Assembly (NCBI GenBank): GCA_934526065.1
Contig: CAKSZX010000001.1
Location: 124,001 to 188,000 of the forward strand
Direction: 5' to 3'
DNA: 64,000 nucleotides
DNA from: an uncultured Oscillospiraceae bacterium
GTDB lineage: Bacteria > Bacillota > Clostridia > Oscillospirales > Ruminococcaceae
Shown here: piece by piece, positions 1 through 9,064 of the stretch
Numbering within the stretch: position 1 is the first letter of the stretch
Layout of the letters: each line of letters opens with the position of its first letter
Position numbers and translations under genes: made by a program
Notes under the pieces: generated by a model
Told to the model about the DNA's origin: nothing
Databases searched by the model: none
Seen by the model: the letters and a program-made list of their open reading frames with translations, nothing else

Positions 1-1
1 G

Positions 2-1165
2 GACGGTTTCGGCGCAAATGAGGGAGTTATTGTAATGGCTGCCACAAACCGTGCGGACATTTTGGACAAGGCGTTGCTTCGTGCAGGCCGTTTTGACCGC
101 CAGATTTATGTAGGCGCCCCGGACATTAAGGGCAGAGAAGAAGTGCTTAAAGTCCACTTTAAAGGCAAGCCTATGGGCCCGGATATAGATTTAAAGACAA
201 TAGCAAGATCAACGCCGGGCTTTACAGGTGCAGATTTGGAAAACCTTGTAAACGAGGCGGCTCTTATGGCTGCAAAGGCCGGTAAAAAGGCCATTACACA
301 GCACGAAATCGAACTTGCCACAATCAAAGTTATGGCAGGTCCGGAGAAGAAGTCAAGGGTTGTTACACCTGCGGAAAAGAAACTTGTTTCTTACCACGAA
401 GCAGGCCATGCAATCGCTCACTGGTACTGCAAGACTGCTGACCCGGTACAGGAAATTTCCATTATACCGAGAGGTATGGCAGGCGGTTATACACTTGCCT
501 TGCCGGAAAATGATTCAAACTACCGCACAAAGACCCAGATGTTTGAGGAAATTATCACCCTTTTGGGCGGCAGATGTGCCGAACAGCTTATCCTTGACGA
601 TATTTCCACAGGTGCGTCAAATGACTTGGAGAGAGTTACACAGACAGCCAAAGCAATGGTTATGAGGTACGGTTTCTCACACAAGTTGGGCAATGTGGTT
701 TACAGCACCGGTTCCGGCGAAACATTCCTTGGCAGGGATTATACCCAGGGAAGAGGATATTCGGAAAATGTTGCCAGCGTAATTGACGAAGAAGTAAGAA
801 AGTTGGTTGACGAGGCCTACAAACAGTGTATGGATATTCTTTCTTCACATGAGGGACAGTTGCACATTGTTGCAAAAGAACTTATGGAGAAAGAAAAGAT
901 TTCCGGCGATAGATTTAAGGTTCTTATGGCCGACGGTTACGACCCTGAAAAGGATGAAACTTTGAAAGCCGAAAAAGAACGGGAAAAAGCCGAAAGGGAA
1001 AAACATCGGGATTTAAACCGGGATTTGTCCGCACAGGGGCAGGAGGACGTAAGCCGGCCGGAAACACAGCCGGATGAGCCACGGCAGTCACAGGAAGTTG
1101 CCGATAAGGGCAATGAGGCAGACCGGGAACTTGTATCTGAAAATGATACAACCGACAATCGGTAA
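2..1165 (+). CDS. ftsH: ATP-dependent zinc metalloprotease FtsH (5' truncated by window)
   Basis: Membrane-anchored AAA+ protease that degrades misfolded or short-lived membrane and cytosolic proteins. The window begins inside the AAA module: the frame is open from base 2 and reads DGFGANEGVIVMAATNR, followed by the arginine-finger stretch LLRAGRFDR, so the first ATG at 35 is internal. The peptidase domain has the zinc site HEAGH near base 394 and the conserved GGRCAEQL and STGASNDL stretches. The last ~70 codons are a charged Lys/Glu/Arg-rich tail, typical of FtsH C termini but long here. The N-terminal membrane segments and Walker A lie outside the window. A hairpin terminator follows the stop. 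Confidence 0.97.
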   Translation, partial: DGFGANEGVIVMAATNRADILDKALLRAGRFDRQIYVGAPDIKGREEVLKVHFKGKPMGPDIDLKTIARSTPGFTGADLENLVNEAALMAAKAGKKAITQHEIELATIKVMAGPEKKSRVVTPAEKKLVSYHEAGHAIAHWYCKTADPVQEISIIPRGMAGGYTLALPENDSNYRTKTQMFEEIITLLGGRCAEQLILDDISTGASNDLERVTQTAKAMVMRYGFSHKLGNVVYSTGSGETFLGRDYTQGRGYSENVASVIDEEVRKLVDEAYKQCMDILSSHEGQLHIVAKELMEKEKISGDRFKVLMADGYDPEKDETLKAEKEREKAEREKHRDLNRDLSAQGQEDVSRPETQPDEPRQSQEVADKGNEADRELVSENDTTDNR

Positions 1166-1188
1166 AACCGATAAACAATATACAAAAT

Positions 1189-1220
1189 GAGAGAGCGCAG
1201 TAAAACGCTCTCTCTTTTTT
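1189..1220 (+). terminator. Terminator of ftsH
   Basis: GAGAGAGCG and CGCTCTCTC form a 9-bp stem followed by a T run; it lies 24 bases after the ftsH stop. Confidence 0.9.
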
Positions 1221-1247
1221 GATACAATATGATTTTAATATGCCTTT

Positions 1248-1275
1248 AAAAATAAAAGCCGCCTTTTGGCGGCTT
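1248..1275 (-). terminator. Terminator of galE
   Basis: AAGCCGCC/GGCGGCTT stem with a four-base loop; on the minus strand it is followed by a T-rich tail. It lies just downstream of galE. Confidence 0.85.
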
Positions 1276-1318
1276 AAATTATAAAATTTATCGGCTTAAT
1301 ATTATTTTATATCGGCTT

Positions 1319-2338
1319 TTAACCTTTGTAACCGTTAGGGTTCTTGCTCTGCCAATTCCAAGATGTTCTGCACATATCATCAAGGTTGTACTTTGCTTTC
1401 CAGCCAAGTTCCTTATATGCTTTTGTTGGGTCGGCATAGTTTTCTGCAATGTCGCCGGCACGGCGTGGTAAAATATCACGCTTTAACTTTTTGCCGCAGG
1501 CTTTTTCAAATGCGTTTACAACATCAAATACGCTGTAACCGATGCCTGTGCCAAGGTTGTAAATTACAAGACCGGGGTTTGTCCACAGCTTTTTAAGTGC
1601 TGCAATGTGACCCAAGGCAAGGTCGGTAACATGGATATAATCTCTGACACCTGTTCCGTCTTTTGTGTCATAATCATCGCCGAAAATACGAACGGACGGC
1701 CTTTTGCCTATCGCCGCCTGTGCAACATAAGGCACAAGGTTGTTGGGTATGCCGTTAGGGTCTTCGCCTATAAGGCCGGATTCGTGGGCGCCTATCGGGT
1801 TAAAGTATCTCAAAATGGCAATGTTCATTTCGGGGTTGGCCTTTGCCAAGTCCTGTAAAATTTGCTCCTGGAAAACCTTTGTCCAGCCGTATGGGTTTGT
1901 TGCAGAACCTGCATAACAGGTTTCGTCACAAGGGATTTTCTCCGGCTCTCCGTAAACCGTGGCAGATGAGGAGAACACATAGTTCTTTACCCCTCTGCGC
2001 TGCATTTCCTGCAAAACGCAAAGAGCGCCGCCTATATTGTTTTCGTAGTAGTCAAGAGGTTTTTCAACGCTTTCGCCCACTGCCTTGTAAGCTGCAAAGT
2101 GAATAACGGAATCAATATCCGGGTATTTATCAAACAATTCTTTTACAGCCTGTTTATCGCATACGTCACATTCAAAAAATTCCGGCTTTTTGCCTGTTAT
2201 AATCTCTATTCTCTTTAAAACTTCCGGTGAGGAGTTGTAAAAGTTATCTGCGATAACAACATCATATCCGGCATTTAAAATTTCAACAGCGGTATGGGAA
2301 CCTATGTATCCGGTGCCGCCGGTAATCAAAATCGACAT
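1319..2338 (-). CDS. galE: UDP-glucose 4-epimerase
   Basis: Interconverts UDP-glucose and UDP-galactose (Leloir pathway and supply of galactosyl precursors for surface polysaccharides); cytosolic, NAD+-bound short-chain dehydrogenase fold. The 339 residues match the family length. Visible motifs are the N-terminal Rossmann GGTGYIGS, the catalytic Ser/Thr stretch SSSATVYG, and the YGWTK segment with the catalytic Tyr and Lys. The start is preceded by AAGGAGAT eight bases upstream. It is a single gene, convergent with ftsH, and divergent from the XRE-type regulator at 2513. Confidence 0.96.
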   Translation of the reverse strand: MSILITGGTGYIGSHTAVEILNAGYDVVIADNFYNSSPEVLKRIEIITGKKPEFFECDVCDKQAVKELFDKYPDIDSVIHFAAYKAVGESVEKPLDYYENNIGGALCVLQEMQRRGVKNYVFSSSATVYGEPEKIPCDETCYAGSATNPYGWTKVFQEQILQDLAKANPEMNIAILRYFNPIGAHESGLIGEDPNGIPNNLVPYVAQAAIGKRPSVRIFGDDYDTKDGTGVRDYIHVTDLALGHIAALKKLWTNPGLVIYNLGTGIGYSVFDVVNAFEKACGKKLKRDILPRRAGDIAENYADPTKAYKELGWKAKYNLDDMCRTSWNWQSKNPNGYKG

Positions 2339-2512
2339 TCTAATCTCCTTGTTTTACATACTTAATTATTTTACAGTGATATAATATCATTACACAGAGT
2401 AAATTTCAATAATTTTACGGTTAATTTTAGGTAAATTTCCGTCGGTTGACTAATAGTTGGTGGCGCAACCGGCAAGTTTTGGAATATAATTGCCCTTGAA
2501 AGGAGGGATAAA

Positions 2513-2881
2513 ATGGCTATAGGAAGTTTTATTGCCATATTATTTTTGATAGTCAATGCAATTATTTCGGTGCGGACCATTGTTGCAACTGTTTATGTGG
2601 TGTATCTTTTAATAAAGGCTCTGAGAAAATATTTGTCCTCACGGCCGGAGAGAGAGGAAAGACGGGAGAATGCAAAACACATAGGACAGGTGATTAAAAA
2701 CCACCGTGTTCGGTGCAATATGACCCAAGAATTTTTAGCCGACAGGCTTGGAGTGAGCAGACAGGCGGTTTCCAAGTGGGAAAAAGGCCGGTCAGACCCA
2801 AGTACCACAAATTTAATAGCATTGGCTAAAATTTTCGACATTACCCCGGAGGAAATGTTGAAAGAAATTACGGCAGAATAA
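2513..2881 (+). CDS. Membrane-anchored XRE-family DNA-binding protein
   Basis: Small (122 residues) putative transcriptional regulator of unknown target. The C-terminal half is a standard XRE/Cro HTH (IGQVIKNHR..NMTQEFLADRLGVSRQAVSKWEKGRSDPS) with the usual C-terminal helix. Unusually, residues ~3-36 are strongly hydrophobic and followed by a basic Arg/Glu linker, so the HTH is predicted to hang from the cytoplasmic face of the membrane. The start has a strong AAAGGAGGG site. It is a single gene ended by its own terminator. Function is inferred only from the domain; membrane attachment is inferred from composition. Confidence 0.85.
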   Translation: MAIGSFIAILFLIVNAIISVRTIVATVYVVYLLIKALRKYLSSRPEREERRENAKHIGQVIKNHRVRCNMTQEFLADRLGVSRQAVSKWEKGRSDPSTTNLIALAKIFDITPEEMLKEITAE

Positions 2882-2888
2882 AAACGAA

Positions 2889-2925
2889 AACAGCTCTTGA
2901 TATAATCAAGGGCTGTTATTTTTTA
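2889..2925 (+). terminator. Terminator of the XRE gene
   Basis: AACAGC.CTTGA / TCAAG.GCTGTT hairpin followed by ATTTTTT. Confidence 0.85.
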
Positions 2926-3010
2926 TAATCGTCGCCGATTTACAGAAACCGTTTAACACTTTGTGTTTTACGGCAGAGAATTTATTAAATATTACTTTAA
3001 AATATATCTT

Positions 3011-3916
3011 TTATATGTATTCTTCTTTATCTTGATTTTCAAGGGCTGATTTTGTCATCTCCATAAATTTTAACATATATTCCGACGGAGTGCCCAGATA
3101 GGCAAAACCTATGTGTTCATCATTTGGCACATACAGTCTTTTTACCGTTACCGGCAAATCCGCCGTAAATGCGGCTCGGTTTGAAATCAAAGCCACTGTG
3201 TTAAAATCCTCATAAATTATTGCAGACAGCAGGTCGGAAATTGACGGTTTAACGATATGCTTTATATCTTTTTTGTAAAATATGCTCCTCAACCGACCTA
3301 TATACGGGCCGCCGAAAGATTTCGGAGGGGCAGAGGACACAAGGACAACCACCTTTTTGCCTTGCAAGTCTTCCATTAAAATTTTTTCTTTTAAAGCCAA
3401 GGGATTGTCTTTTCGCATAATAAGGGAATAGTAAGGGGTGCCAAGGTCAAAAAAATTTACTCCCTCATCTGTCACCCAGTTTTTACGGACAAGATAAAGG
3501 TGGCGTGGAGCCATCATCTCTTTGGGCATAGAGTTACCCACATAAACAGGTTTTAAAATTTTACAGGAAATATTCGGATATTCATACGAAAAGTTTATAA
3601 AGGCCTTGTTTATAGGGCTTAAATGATTTGCTACCTGGGTGTGAATGTAAAACCGATTGTCCAAGTCTTTTATCCGCAATATTCCGTCTCGGTAGGCGTC
3701 AAGGGCATTTTGAGCGTAAGTATAAAAAGCAAGCCCCCGTTCTGTGGGAATTACCTTGTGATTTGTGCGGTCAAAGAGAGGCACACCAAGTTCTTTTTCC
3801 ATGCTTTTTATCCGCTGGCTGACCCGAGATTGGGTGAGGTACATTGACCGGGCGGTGCGGGCAAAGCTGCGTGTATGGTAGATATTTATAAACATTTCAA
3901 GTTGCCGAATTTGCAT
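3011..3916 (-). CDS. LysR-family transcriptional regulator
   Basis: Typical LysR regulator of 301 residues: N-terminal winged HTH (MQIRQLEMFINIYHTRSFARTARSMYLTQSRVSQRIKSMEKELG) and a C-terminal periplasmic-binding-like effector domain. I start it at 3916, because AAGGAGG lies eight bases before this ATG and the family begins at MQIRQL; the longer open frame to 3952 adds twelve residues with no binding site. It is divergent from the FMN/FAD reductase at 4058 and probably controls it, responding to the reductase's substrate or a related metabolite; that link is inference from the divergent arrangement. Confidence 0.93.
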   Translation of the reverse strand: MQIRQLEMFINIYHTRSFARTARSMYLTQSRVSQRIKSMEKELGVPLFDRTNHKVIPTERGLAFYTYAQNALDAYRDGILRIKDLDNRFYIHTQVANHLSPINKAFINFSYEYPNISCKILKPVYVGNSMPKEMMAPRHLYLVRKNWVTDEGVNFFDLGTPYYSLIMRKDNPLALKEKILMEDLQGKKVVVLVSSAPPKSFGGPYIGRLRSIFYKKDIKHIVKPSISDLLSAIIYEDFNTVALISNRAAFTADLPVTVKRLYVPNDEHIGFAYLGTPSEYMLKFMEMTKSALENQDKEEYI

Positions 3917-3987
3917 TTTATCCTCCTTAATAAGAAAAACTAATGATAACACATATATTTTAACTGTAACTTATTATACCAAGGGGA

Positions 3988-4027
3988 TATAATATTGTAA
4001 AGTGAACACTGAGTGAACACAATGTGT
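3988..4027 (+). promoter_or_regulatory. Promoter and tandem-repeat leader of the reductase gene
   Basis: TATAAT at 3988-3993 has no good -35 partner at 17 bases, which fits activator dependence. Just downstream, AGTGAACAC occurs twice (4001-4009 and 4012-4020), the second copy running into the palindrome AACACaatGTGTT. A LysR binding function is a guess. Confidence 0.45.
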
Positions 4028-4057
4028 TACGCTATTAACTTATTAAGGAGAAAACAA

Positions 4058-6514
4058 ATGAAGAAAATCATCACAGGCGTTGTTGCGGCAGCTCTTGCCG
4101 TATCAATGTTTGCAGGTTGTTCTTCCGAAAAGCTCTACACAGCCGGTACATACACTGGCGAAGCACAGGGCTTTGGTGGTAAGGTTTCCGTTACAATTAC
4201 AACGGACGCCAAAAAAATCACAAAGGTTGAATCAACAGGCGAAAACGAAACACCTGCTATCGGCGGTGCCGCTTTGGCAACGCTGGACGAAGCTTTTATG
4301 AAAGCACAGTCAGCCGAGTTTGACGGCGTATCAGGCGCTACACTTACATCAAACGGCTACAAAGAAGCCGCAGCTAATGCAATCGCATTGGCAAAAGGCG
4401 AAGAACTTCCGGTAGGTGAAGTTAAATTCACTCCCGGTACATACGAGGGTTCGGCACAGGGCTACGGCTCACGCCTCACACTTTCTGTAACTTTTACAGA
4501 AGACTCCATTGAAAATATCGAAGTTGTTTCTCACAAGGAAACAGACCATGTAGGCACACCTGCATTCGATATTGTTATTCCTGAAATCATCGAATACACA
4601 TCAACAGGTGTTGACGGTCTTGCAGGCGCAACGGTTACTTCAACTGCTATCAAGGCTGCTGTAAACGATGCGGCAGAGCAGGCAGGCTGCGAAGTTGCTG
4701 CTCTTCAAAAAGGCAAGATTGAATATGTTTTGACACCGGGCGAAGCAGTTGAAGAAACTTACGATGTTGTTATCGTAGGTGCCGGCGGAGCAGGTATGAC
4801 TGCTGCGGCAGAGGCTGCACAGCAGGGCAAGACAGTTGCCATTATCGAAAAGAACGCTGACATCGGCGGTAACACCGTTGTTTCAGGTTGTTCATTCCAG
4901 GCTTGGTATCCATACCAGGTATGGGATCCGAAAAACCCGGACGCAACAACAGGCGTTTGCGAATACGACGGCAAGACATATGAAAAGACAAAGGCAGACC
5001 TTGGTACTCTCACAACTTTGAGAATTATCGAAAACTGGTCAGAAGAACCTTTTGACGAAGAATGGTTTAAGAACAACGACTATACAACAGGCGATGTTGA
5101 AGGTCTTGCTCCACACGGCGTTCATGCAGAATACCTTGACACATTGAAAACACTCAAAGCTCAGATTAAGGATTACCTTGCTTGGGCAGACGCTAAGATT
5201 GCAGCCGGCACACCGGAGACAGAACTTACTGTTTTCTCAACACCGGAACTTCACATCTTCCAGTCTTACTACGGCGGTTTGAGAAGCTCATTTGACGGCA
5301 GCTACTGGATTTACCCTGAATATTCAAAGATTGCTCAGGTTGTAAATGAAATTCCTTCAGCTAAGGAGTGGCTTGCAGACCAGGGTACAGAATTTAACTG
5401 GTCAGTCACAACAGGCACACTTATCGGCTGTATGTGGCAGAGAATTAACAGATGGCAGGGCGGCGTTGTTAACGGCGTAGAGGACGCATCAAGATACGGC
5501 GCATACTTTGCAGTACCTCTCAACACTGTTTTGACAGCTAACGAGGCAAACAAACTTTACACAAGAACAACAGCTAACGAACTTATCGTTGAAAACGGTA
5601 AGGTTACAGGGGTTAAAGCCACAAGCTACGACGGCACAGAGATGACATTTAAGGCAAACGACGGTGTTATCCTTGCAACAGGCGGCTTTGGCGATAACAT
5701 CGACATGGTTTTGAAATACAACGAATATTGGGATCCGAAACAGCTTACAGCCGATGTTCTTACAACAAACAGAAACTGCGCATCAGGCGACGGCATTATC
5801 ATGGCTCAGGCAGTAGGCGCAGACACAGTCGGTATGGGCTTTACACAGCTTATGCCTTTGGGCTGGGCTAAGGACGGTAAACTTGCCGGCGGCACAGGTT
5901 CAAATGTTATCTTCATCTCACCTGAGGGAACAGAAAACGCAGGTAAGAGATTTGTTGACGAGTCCGCAGAGCGTGATGTTCTCTCACAGGGTCAGCTTAA
6001 CTACGGCGGCAAGGGCGGACTTACAATCCAGTTGATGAACAAATCCGATAAGGCTTTGGCAGAACTTTCCGGCACAGAAATGGACGGCAAGGAATACTTT
6101 ATGCCGTTCTCGGAAGTTGCGGAATTCCTCAACTTGGATGCAGATACCCTTAAAGAGACAGTTACAACATATGACAAAGCTTACCTTGACGGCAACCTTG
6201 ACCGGCTTGAAGTTAAGAAATCAGCTTGCACAGCCACAATCCTTAACTACAACGAAAACGGCGAGCCGGACATGGAAACAGTTGTTTCTGTTCGTTACCT
6301 TGCTCCTTCAACACACCACACAATGGGTGGTCTTGTAGTTGATGACGAAAGACATGTTATCAACACAGACGGCAAAGTTATCGACGGCCTCTACGCAGCA
6401 GGTGAGGTTACAGGCGGTTACTTCGGCGGTAACAGACTTGGCGGTAACGCTATTTCAGAAATCTTTGTTTCAGGCCGCACAGCCGCACAGTCTGTAATTG
6501 CAGATGCAAAATAA
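4058..6514 (+). CDS. Lipoprotein fumarate-reductase-like flavoprotein with two FMN-binding domains
   Basis: Probable extracytoplasmic respiratory reductase of the FccA/UrdA (FAD-binding 2) family, reducing an unsaturated organic acid or similar acceptor. Order: lipoprotein signal peptide with lipobox FAGC (residues ~1-21); two FMN-binding domains, each ending in the covalent-flavin motif (DGVSGATLTS and DGLAGATVTS), where ApbE would attach FMN to Thr; then the FAD domain opening YDVVIVGAGGAGMTAA. Catalytic features match FccA: KRFVDESAERD (proton-donor Arg region), STHHTMGG and GGNRLGGNA. I start at 4058 (AAGGAG seven bases upstream) rather than 4013. No quinol oxidase, cytochrome or ApbE gene is in the window. 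The substrate is unknown. Confidence 0.9.
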   Translation: MKKIITGVVAAALAVSMFAGCSSEKLYTAGTYTGEAQGFGGKVSVTITTDAKKITKVESTGENETPAIGGAALATLDEAFMKAQSAEFDGVSGATLTSNGYKEAAANAIALAKGEELPVGEVKFTPGTYEGSAQGYGSRLTLSVTFTEDSIENIEVVSHKETDHVGTPAFDIVIPEIIEYTSTGVDGLAGATVTSTAIKAAVNDAAEQAGCEVAALQKGKIEYVLTPGEAVEETYDVVIVGAGGAGMTAAAEAAQQGKTVAIIEKNADIGGNTVVSGCSFQAWYPYQVWDPKNPDATTGVCEYDGKTYEKTKADLGTLTTLRIIENWSEEPFDEEWFKNNDYTTGDVEGLAPHGVHAEYLDTLKTLKAQIKDYLAWADAKIAAGTPETELTVFSTPELHIFQSYYGGLRSSFDGSYWIYPEYSKIAQVVNEIPSAKEWLADQGTEFNWSVTTGTLIGCMWQRINRWQGGVVNGVEDASRYGAYFAVPLNTVLTANEANKLYTRTTANELIVENGKVTGVKATSYDGTEMTFKANDGVILATGGFGDNIDMVLKYNEYWDPKQLTADVLTTNRNCASGDGIIMAQAVGADTVGMGFTQLMPLGWAKDGKLAGGTGSNVIFISPEGTENAGKRFVDESAERDVLSQGQLNYGGKGGLTIQLMNKSDKALAELSGTEMDGKEYFMPFSEVAEFLNLDADTLKETVTTYDKAYLDGNLDRLEVKKSACTATILNYNENGEPDMETVVSVRYLAPSTHHTMGGLVVDDERHVINTDGKVIDGLYAAGEVTGGYFGGNRLGGNAISEIFVSGRTAAQSVIADAK

Positions 6515-6562
6515 TTTGATATAATCTTTATCACATCTTTTCATTGATTTTATCATAAGCAC

Positions 6563-6591
6563 AAAGAGCCACGGGAAACCGGGCTCTTTTT
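6563..6591 (+). terminator. Terminator of the reductase gene
   Basis: AAAGAGCC...GGCTCTTT stem then T run. The ~180 bases that follow, up to the next terminator, hold no gene I can support. Confidence 0.85.
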
Positions 6592-6773
6592 GCGTGCTTT
6601 AAATAACTTTTCCCTTACACAAGATCTGCCTTTTTGTTTCTTATGAGGAGGCGGGATTTTGACATTTGCTTCGGACAGGGCTTTACGGCGGTAAAGCGGA
6701 TTAACTCACCGACAATGATTTTTGCGTAAAATATCTTTTTTAGGTTCCGCAGGGGCTAAAATAAAATGACAAA

Positions 6774-6809
6774 CAAAAATTCCCTGTTTCTAAAATGAAA
6801 CAGGGAATT
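6774..6809 (-). terminator. Terminator of the MFS gene
   Basis: AATTCCCTGTTTC / GAAACAGGGAATT, a 13-bp stem with a T-rich tail on the minus strand. Confidence 0.88.
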
Positions 6810-6828
6810 AGGTATTATCTTTTACAGA

Positions 6829-8034
6829 TTATTTAATGCCTTTTTTAACAAGCATTTTGTAGTTTACATAGCATATAATCGCACCGATAATAAGTCCGGC
6901 ACCGAATGTCATAAATGCGTAGTCAGGGTTGATGTCAAATACCAAACCTGCAAACAGCGGGCCTGCCATCATACCAAAGCTCTTTGCGGCGTTAAACAAG
7001 CCGGACACGGCACCTTTTGACGACTTGTCGTCGTTTTTAAGCATAACCGCCTGCTGCAAAGGCAGGTAAATTGCGTAGAATGCGTAGTACATAAGAGCAA
7101 ATACCATAACCTGAGTTTGTGTCTGGCTGAATACCATTGCCAAAATGGAAACACCGGCAAGTGCAACAACGGCGCAAAGGGACTTTGAAACATTTGTCTT
7201 TTTAACAATCCACATGTTTATAGTCATATTTACGGTGAGAGAAATCAAGCCTACAACCGCTTTAAACATACCCGATGACGAGGGGGCAAAGTTGAATTTT
7301 GCTCTCAAATAATAGTTGAAGTTCTGGTCAAATCCGGCAGAGGCAAACCATGTTACAAGGGTGCTTACAAGGAATACCGCAACAACCACATTTAAAATCT
7401 TTGTGCTTTGAATAATGCTTGTAAACGGGTTTACATCTTTAAGAGTGAGTTTATCTTCGCTCTTTTTAAACGCCGAATGTTCGTGAATGAATACCAATGT
7501 GATTATACCTGTAACTGTCAAGGCGGCAATCTGTGCATAGAAGGAGTAGTAAACCGAGAAATCACCGATAAGTCCCCCTACGAGGAAGCCGAATGCACTG
7601 CATATTGACTGCAATGATGCGTAGAGAACCAAAAGGCTGTTTCTTTCTTCCATAGGTGCGTCAATGCTGGTAAGGTATGCCATGCTGTTTACCTGTATTG
7701 AGGATACAACGCAGCCTGCGATAAATCTGCCTGCGATTACAAGGGTCGGACCCTTTGCCATTGAAAATACCAATGCGGAAAAAGCATAGCCGAAAAAGCC
7801 CAGGGCGATTGCCTTTGAATAGCCGATTTTATCCCCCACCTTGCCCCAAAGAGCCGAGGTTAAGAATTGACCCAAAGCCATTGCGGAATAAGCAAAGCCG
7901 AACATTGAGTTAGAACAGTTTATAAGCTGTAAAAAAGCCGGTGTAACCGGGTGAACAAAATTTGACGCCAGGCAAAAGCCTATGTAAATCACATAGAATA
8001 AAGCCAGGTGATATTTTTTAACTGTGTTTAACAT
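6829..8034 (-). CDS. Major facilitator superfamily transporter
   Basis: Twelve-helix cytoplasmic-membrane transporter of 401 residues, resembling drug:H+ antiporters of the MdtG/Bmr type. Visible are an N-terminal helix after a short basic leader, the loop 2-3 signature GKVGDKIGYSKAIALGF, and a helix-5 glycine-rich stretch (LVGGLIG). I start at 8034, where AGGAGG precedes ATG by five bases; the eight extra codons up to 8058 cover that binding site. It is monocistronic and divergent from the GlmU-like gene. The substrate cannot be told; a role in export is the family norm. Confidence 0.9.
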   Translation of the reverse strand: MLNTVKKYHLALFYVIYIGFCLASNFVHPVTPAFLQLINCSNSMFGFAYSAMALGQFLTSALWGKVGDKIGYSKAIALGFFGYAFSALVFSMAKGPTLVIAGRFIAGCVVSSIQVNSMAYLTSIDAPMEERNSLLVLYASLQSICSAFGFLVGGLIGDFSVYYSFYAQIAALTVTGIITLVFIHEHSAFKKSEDKLTLKDVNPFTSIIQSTKILNVVVAVFLVSTLVTWFASAGFDQNFNYYLRAKFNFAPSSSGMFKAVVGLISLTVNMTINMWIVKKTNVSKSLCAVVALAGVSILAMVFSQTQTQVMVFALMYYAFYAIYLPLQQAVMLKNDDKSSKGAVSGLFNAAKSFGMMAGPLFAGLVFDINPDYAFMTFGAGLIIGAIICYVNYKMLVKKGIK

Positions 8035-8267
8035 TTTTCCTCCTAAGTTGTTTTTCACTTACATAAATTTTACACTTTTATTGTGGGGTTTTCAAGAGGT
8101 AATACAGCGCATGCTGACCCAAATTAAAAAATCGGCACAAAGCAAAGTAAAATAGGCATAATTCCATGTACTTTTAGCATAATTGACAATAAGTTATAAA
8201 AAAGTAACCAATAAAAAATAATTTTTTGATAATATTTACGATTTTGCGGAAAATGTGCCGAATTTAC

Positions 8268-8295
8268 TTGAAAAAAATCGTAAATGGTTTATGAT
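8268..8295 (+). promoter_or_regulatory. Promoter of the glmU'-prs-pth operon
   Basis: TTGAAA (8268-8273), 16-base spacer, TATGAT (8290-8295). It lies 48 bases before the start codon in an AT-rich intergenic region. Confidence 0.6.
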
Positions 8296-8342
8296 ATAAA
8301 TAGATAAGAATGTATATCAATGAATATTTGTAGGTGAAAGCT

Positions 8343-9041
8343 ATGAACATTGCGGAAAATGAAAAGAAATATCTTGAAATTATAAATCGTCACATTGAAA
8401 ACGGCGTTGTGTTTTACACAAGCCACGGCGTTGTAATTGAGGAGAGCGTTAAAATAGGCAAAGGCACCGTTATTATGCCCGGTACAATTTTGCTTGGAAA
8501 CACTCAAATCGGCGAAAACTGCACCGTAGGCCCAAACAGTATGCTTAAAGACACAACCCTGGGGGACAATGTGACTTTTAATTCTTCCCAGGCAACCGAA
8601 AGCGTTGTTGACGACGGCGCCACGGTAGGGCCTTTCAGCCAGTTGCGACCAAACAGCCATATTTGCAAAAAGGTTAAAATCGGCGACTTTGTGGAGGTTA
8701 AAAATTCCACGGTAGGCGAGGGCACATCAATAGCTCATCTCACATATATAGGTGACAGCGATGTGGGCAAGCATGTAAACTTCGGCTGTGGCGTAGTCAC
8801 GGTAAACTACGACGGTCGGGTAAAGAGCAGAACCAAAATCGGCGATTTCGCCTTTATCGGCTGTAATACAAATCTTATCGCACCGGTCTGCGTAGGCGAC
8901 GGTGCTTACACACGGGCAGGTTCCACGGTTACGGATGATGTTCCGGCCGCATCCCTTGCCATAGCAAGGGCAAGGCAGACAAACAAAGACAACTGGGCGA
9001 AAGACAAGCTCAGAGGTTATATAGAAAAACATTCAAAATGA
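8343..9041 (+). CDS. GlmU C-terminal-type left-handed beta-helix acetyltransferase (no uridyltransferase domain)
   Basis: The 232 residues correspond to the C-terminal half of GlmU, the glucosamine-1-phosphate N-acetyltransferase. After a linker helix (INRHIENGV) comes the hexapeptide-repeat beta-helix (GKGTVIMPGTILLGNTQIGE) and the catalytic-His segment IAHLTYIGDSDVG, then GCGVVTVNYDG and AIARARQ, as in true GlmU. The N-terminal nucleotidyltransferase (~220 residues, LAAGxGTRM) is absent and no trace is upstream, where a promoter sits instead. I start at 8343 (AGGTG six bases upstream); a GTG at 8334 is the alternative. The order glmU-prs-pth-mfd is conserved in Firmicutes, so this is the true glmU locus reduced to half. 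Confidence 0.85.
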   Translation: MNIAENEKKYLEIINRHIENGVVFYTSHGVVIEESVKIGKGTVIMPGTILLGNTQIGENCTVGPNSMLKDTTLGDNVTFNSSQATESVVDDGATVGPFSQLRPNSHICKKVKIGDFVEVKNSTVGEGTSIAHLTYIGDSDVGKHVNFGCGVVTVNYDGRVKSRTKIGDFAFIGCNTNLIAPVCVGDGAYTRAGSTVTDDVPAASLAIARARQTNKDNWAKDKLRGYIEKHSK

Positions 9042-9064
9042 GAAAAAGAGCAGAGGTAGAAAGT

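Noticed and set aside
6592..6773. Hidden gene between the reductase and MFS genes
   Set aside because: AGGAGG-like bases near 6,645 are followed by no ATG-led frame of useful length; two terminators bound the stretch.
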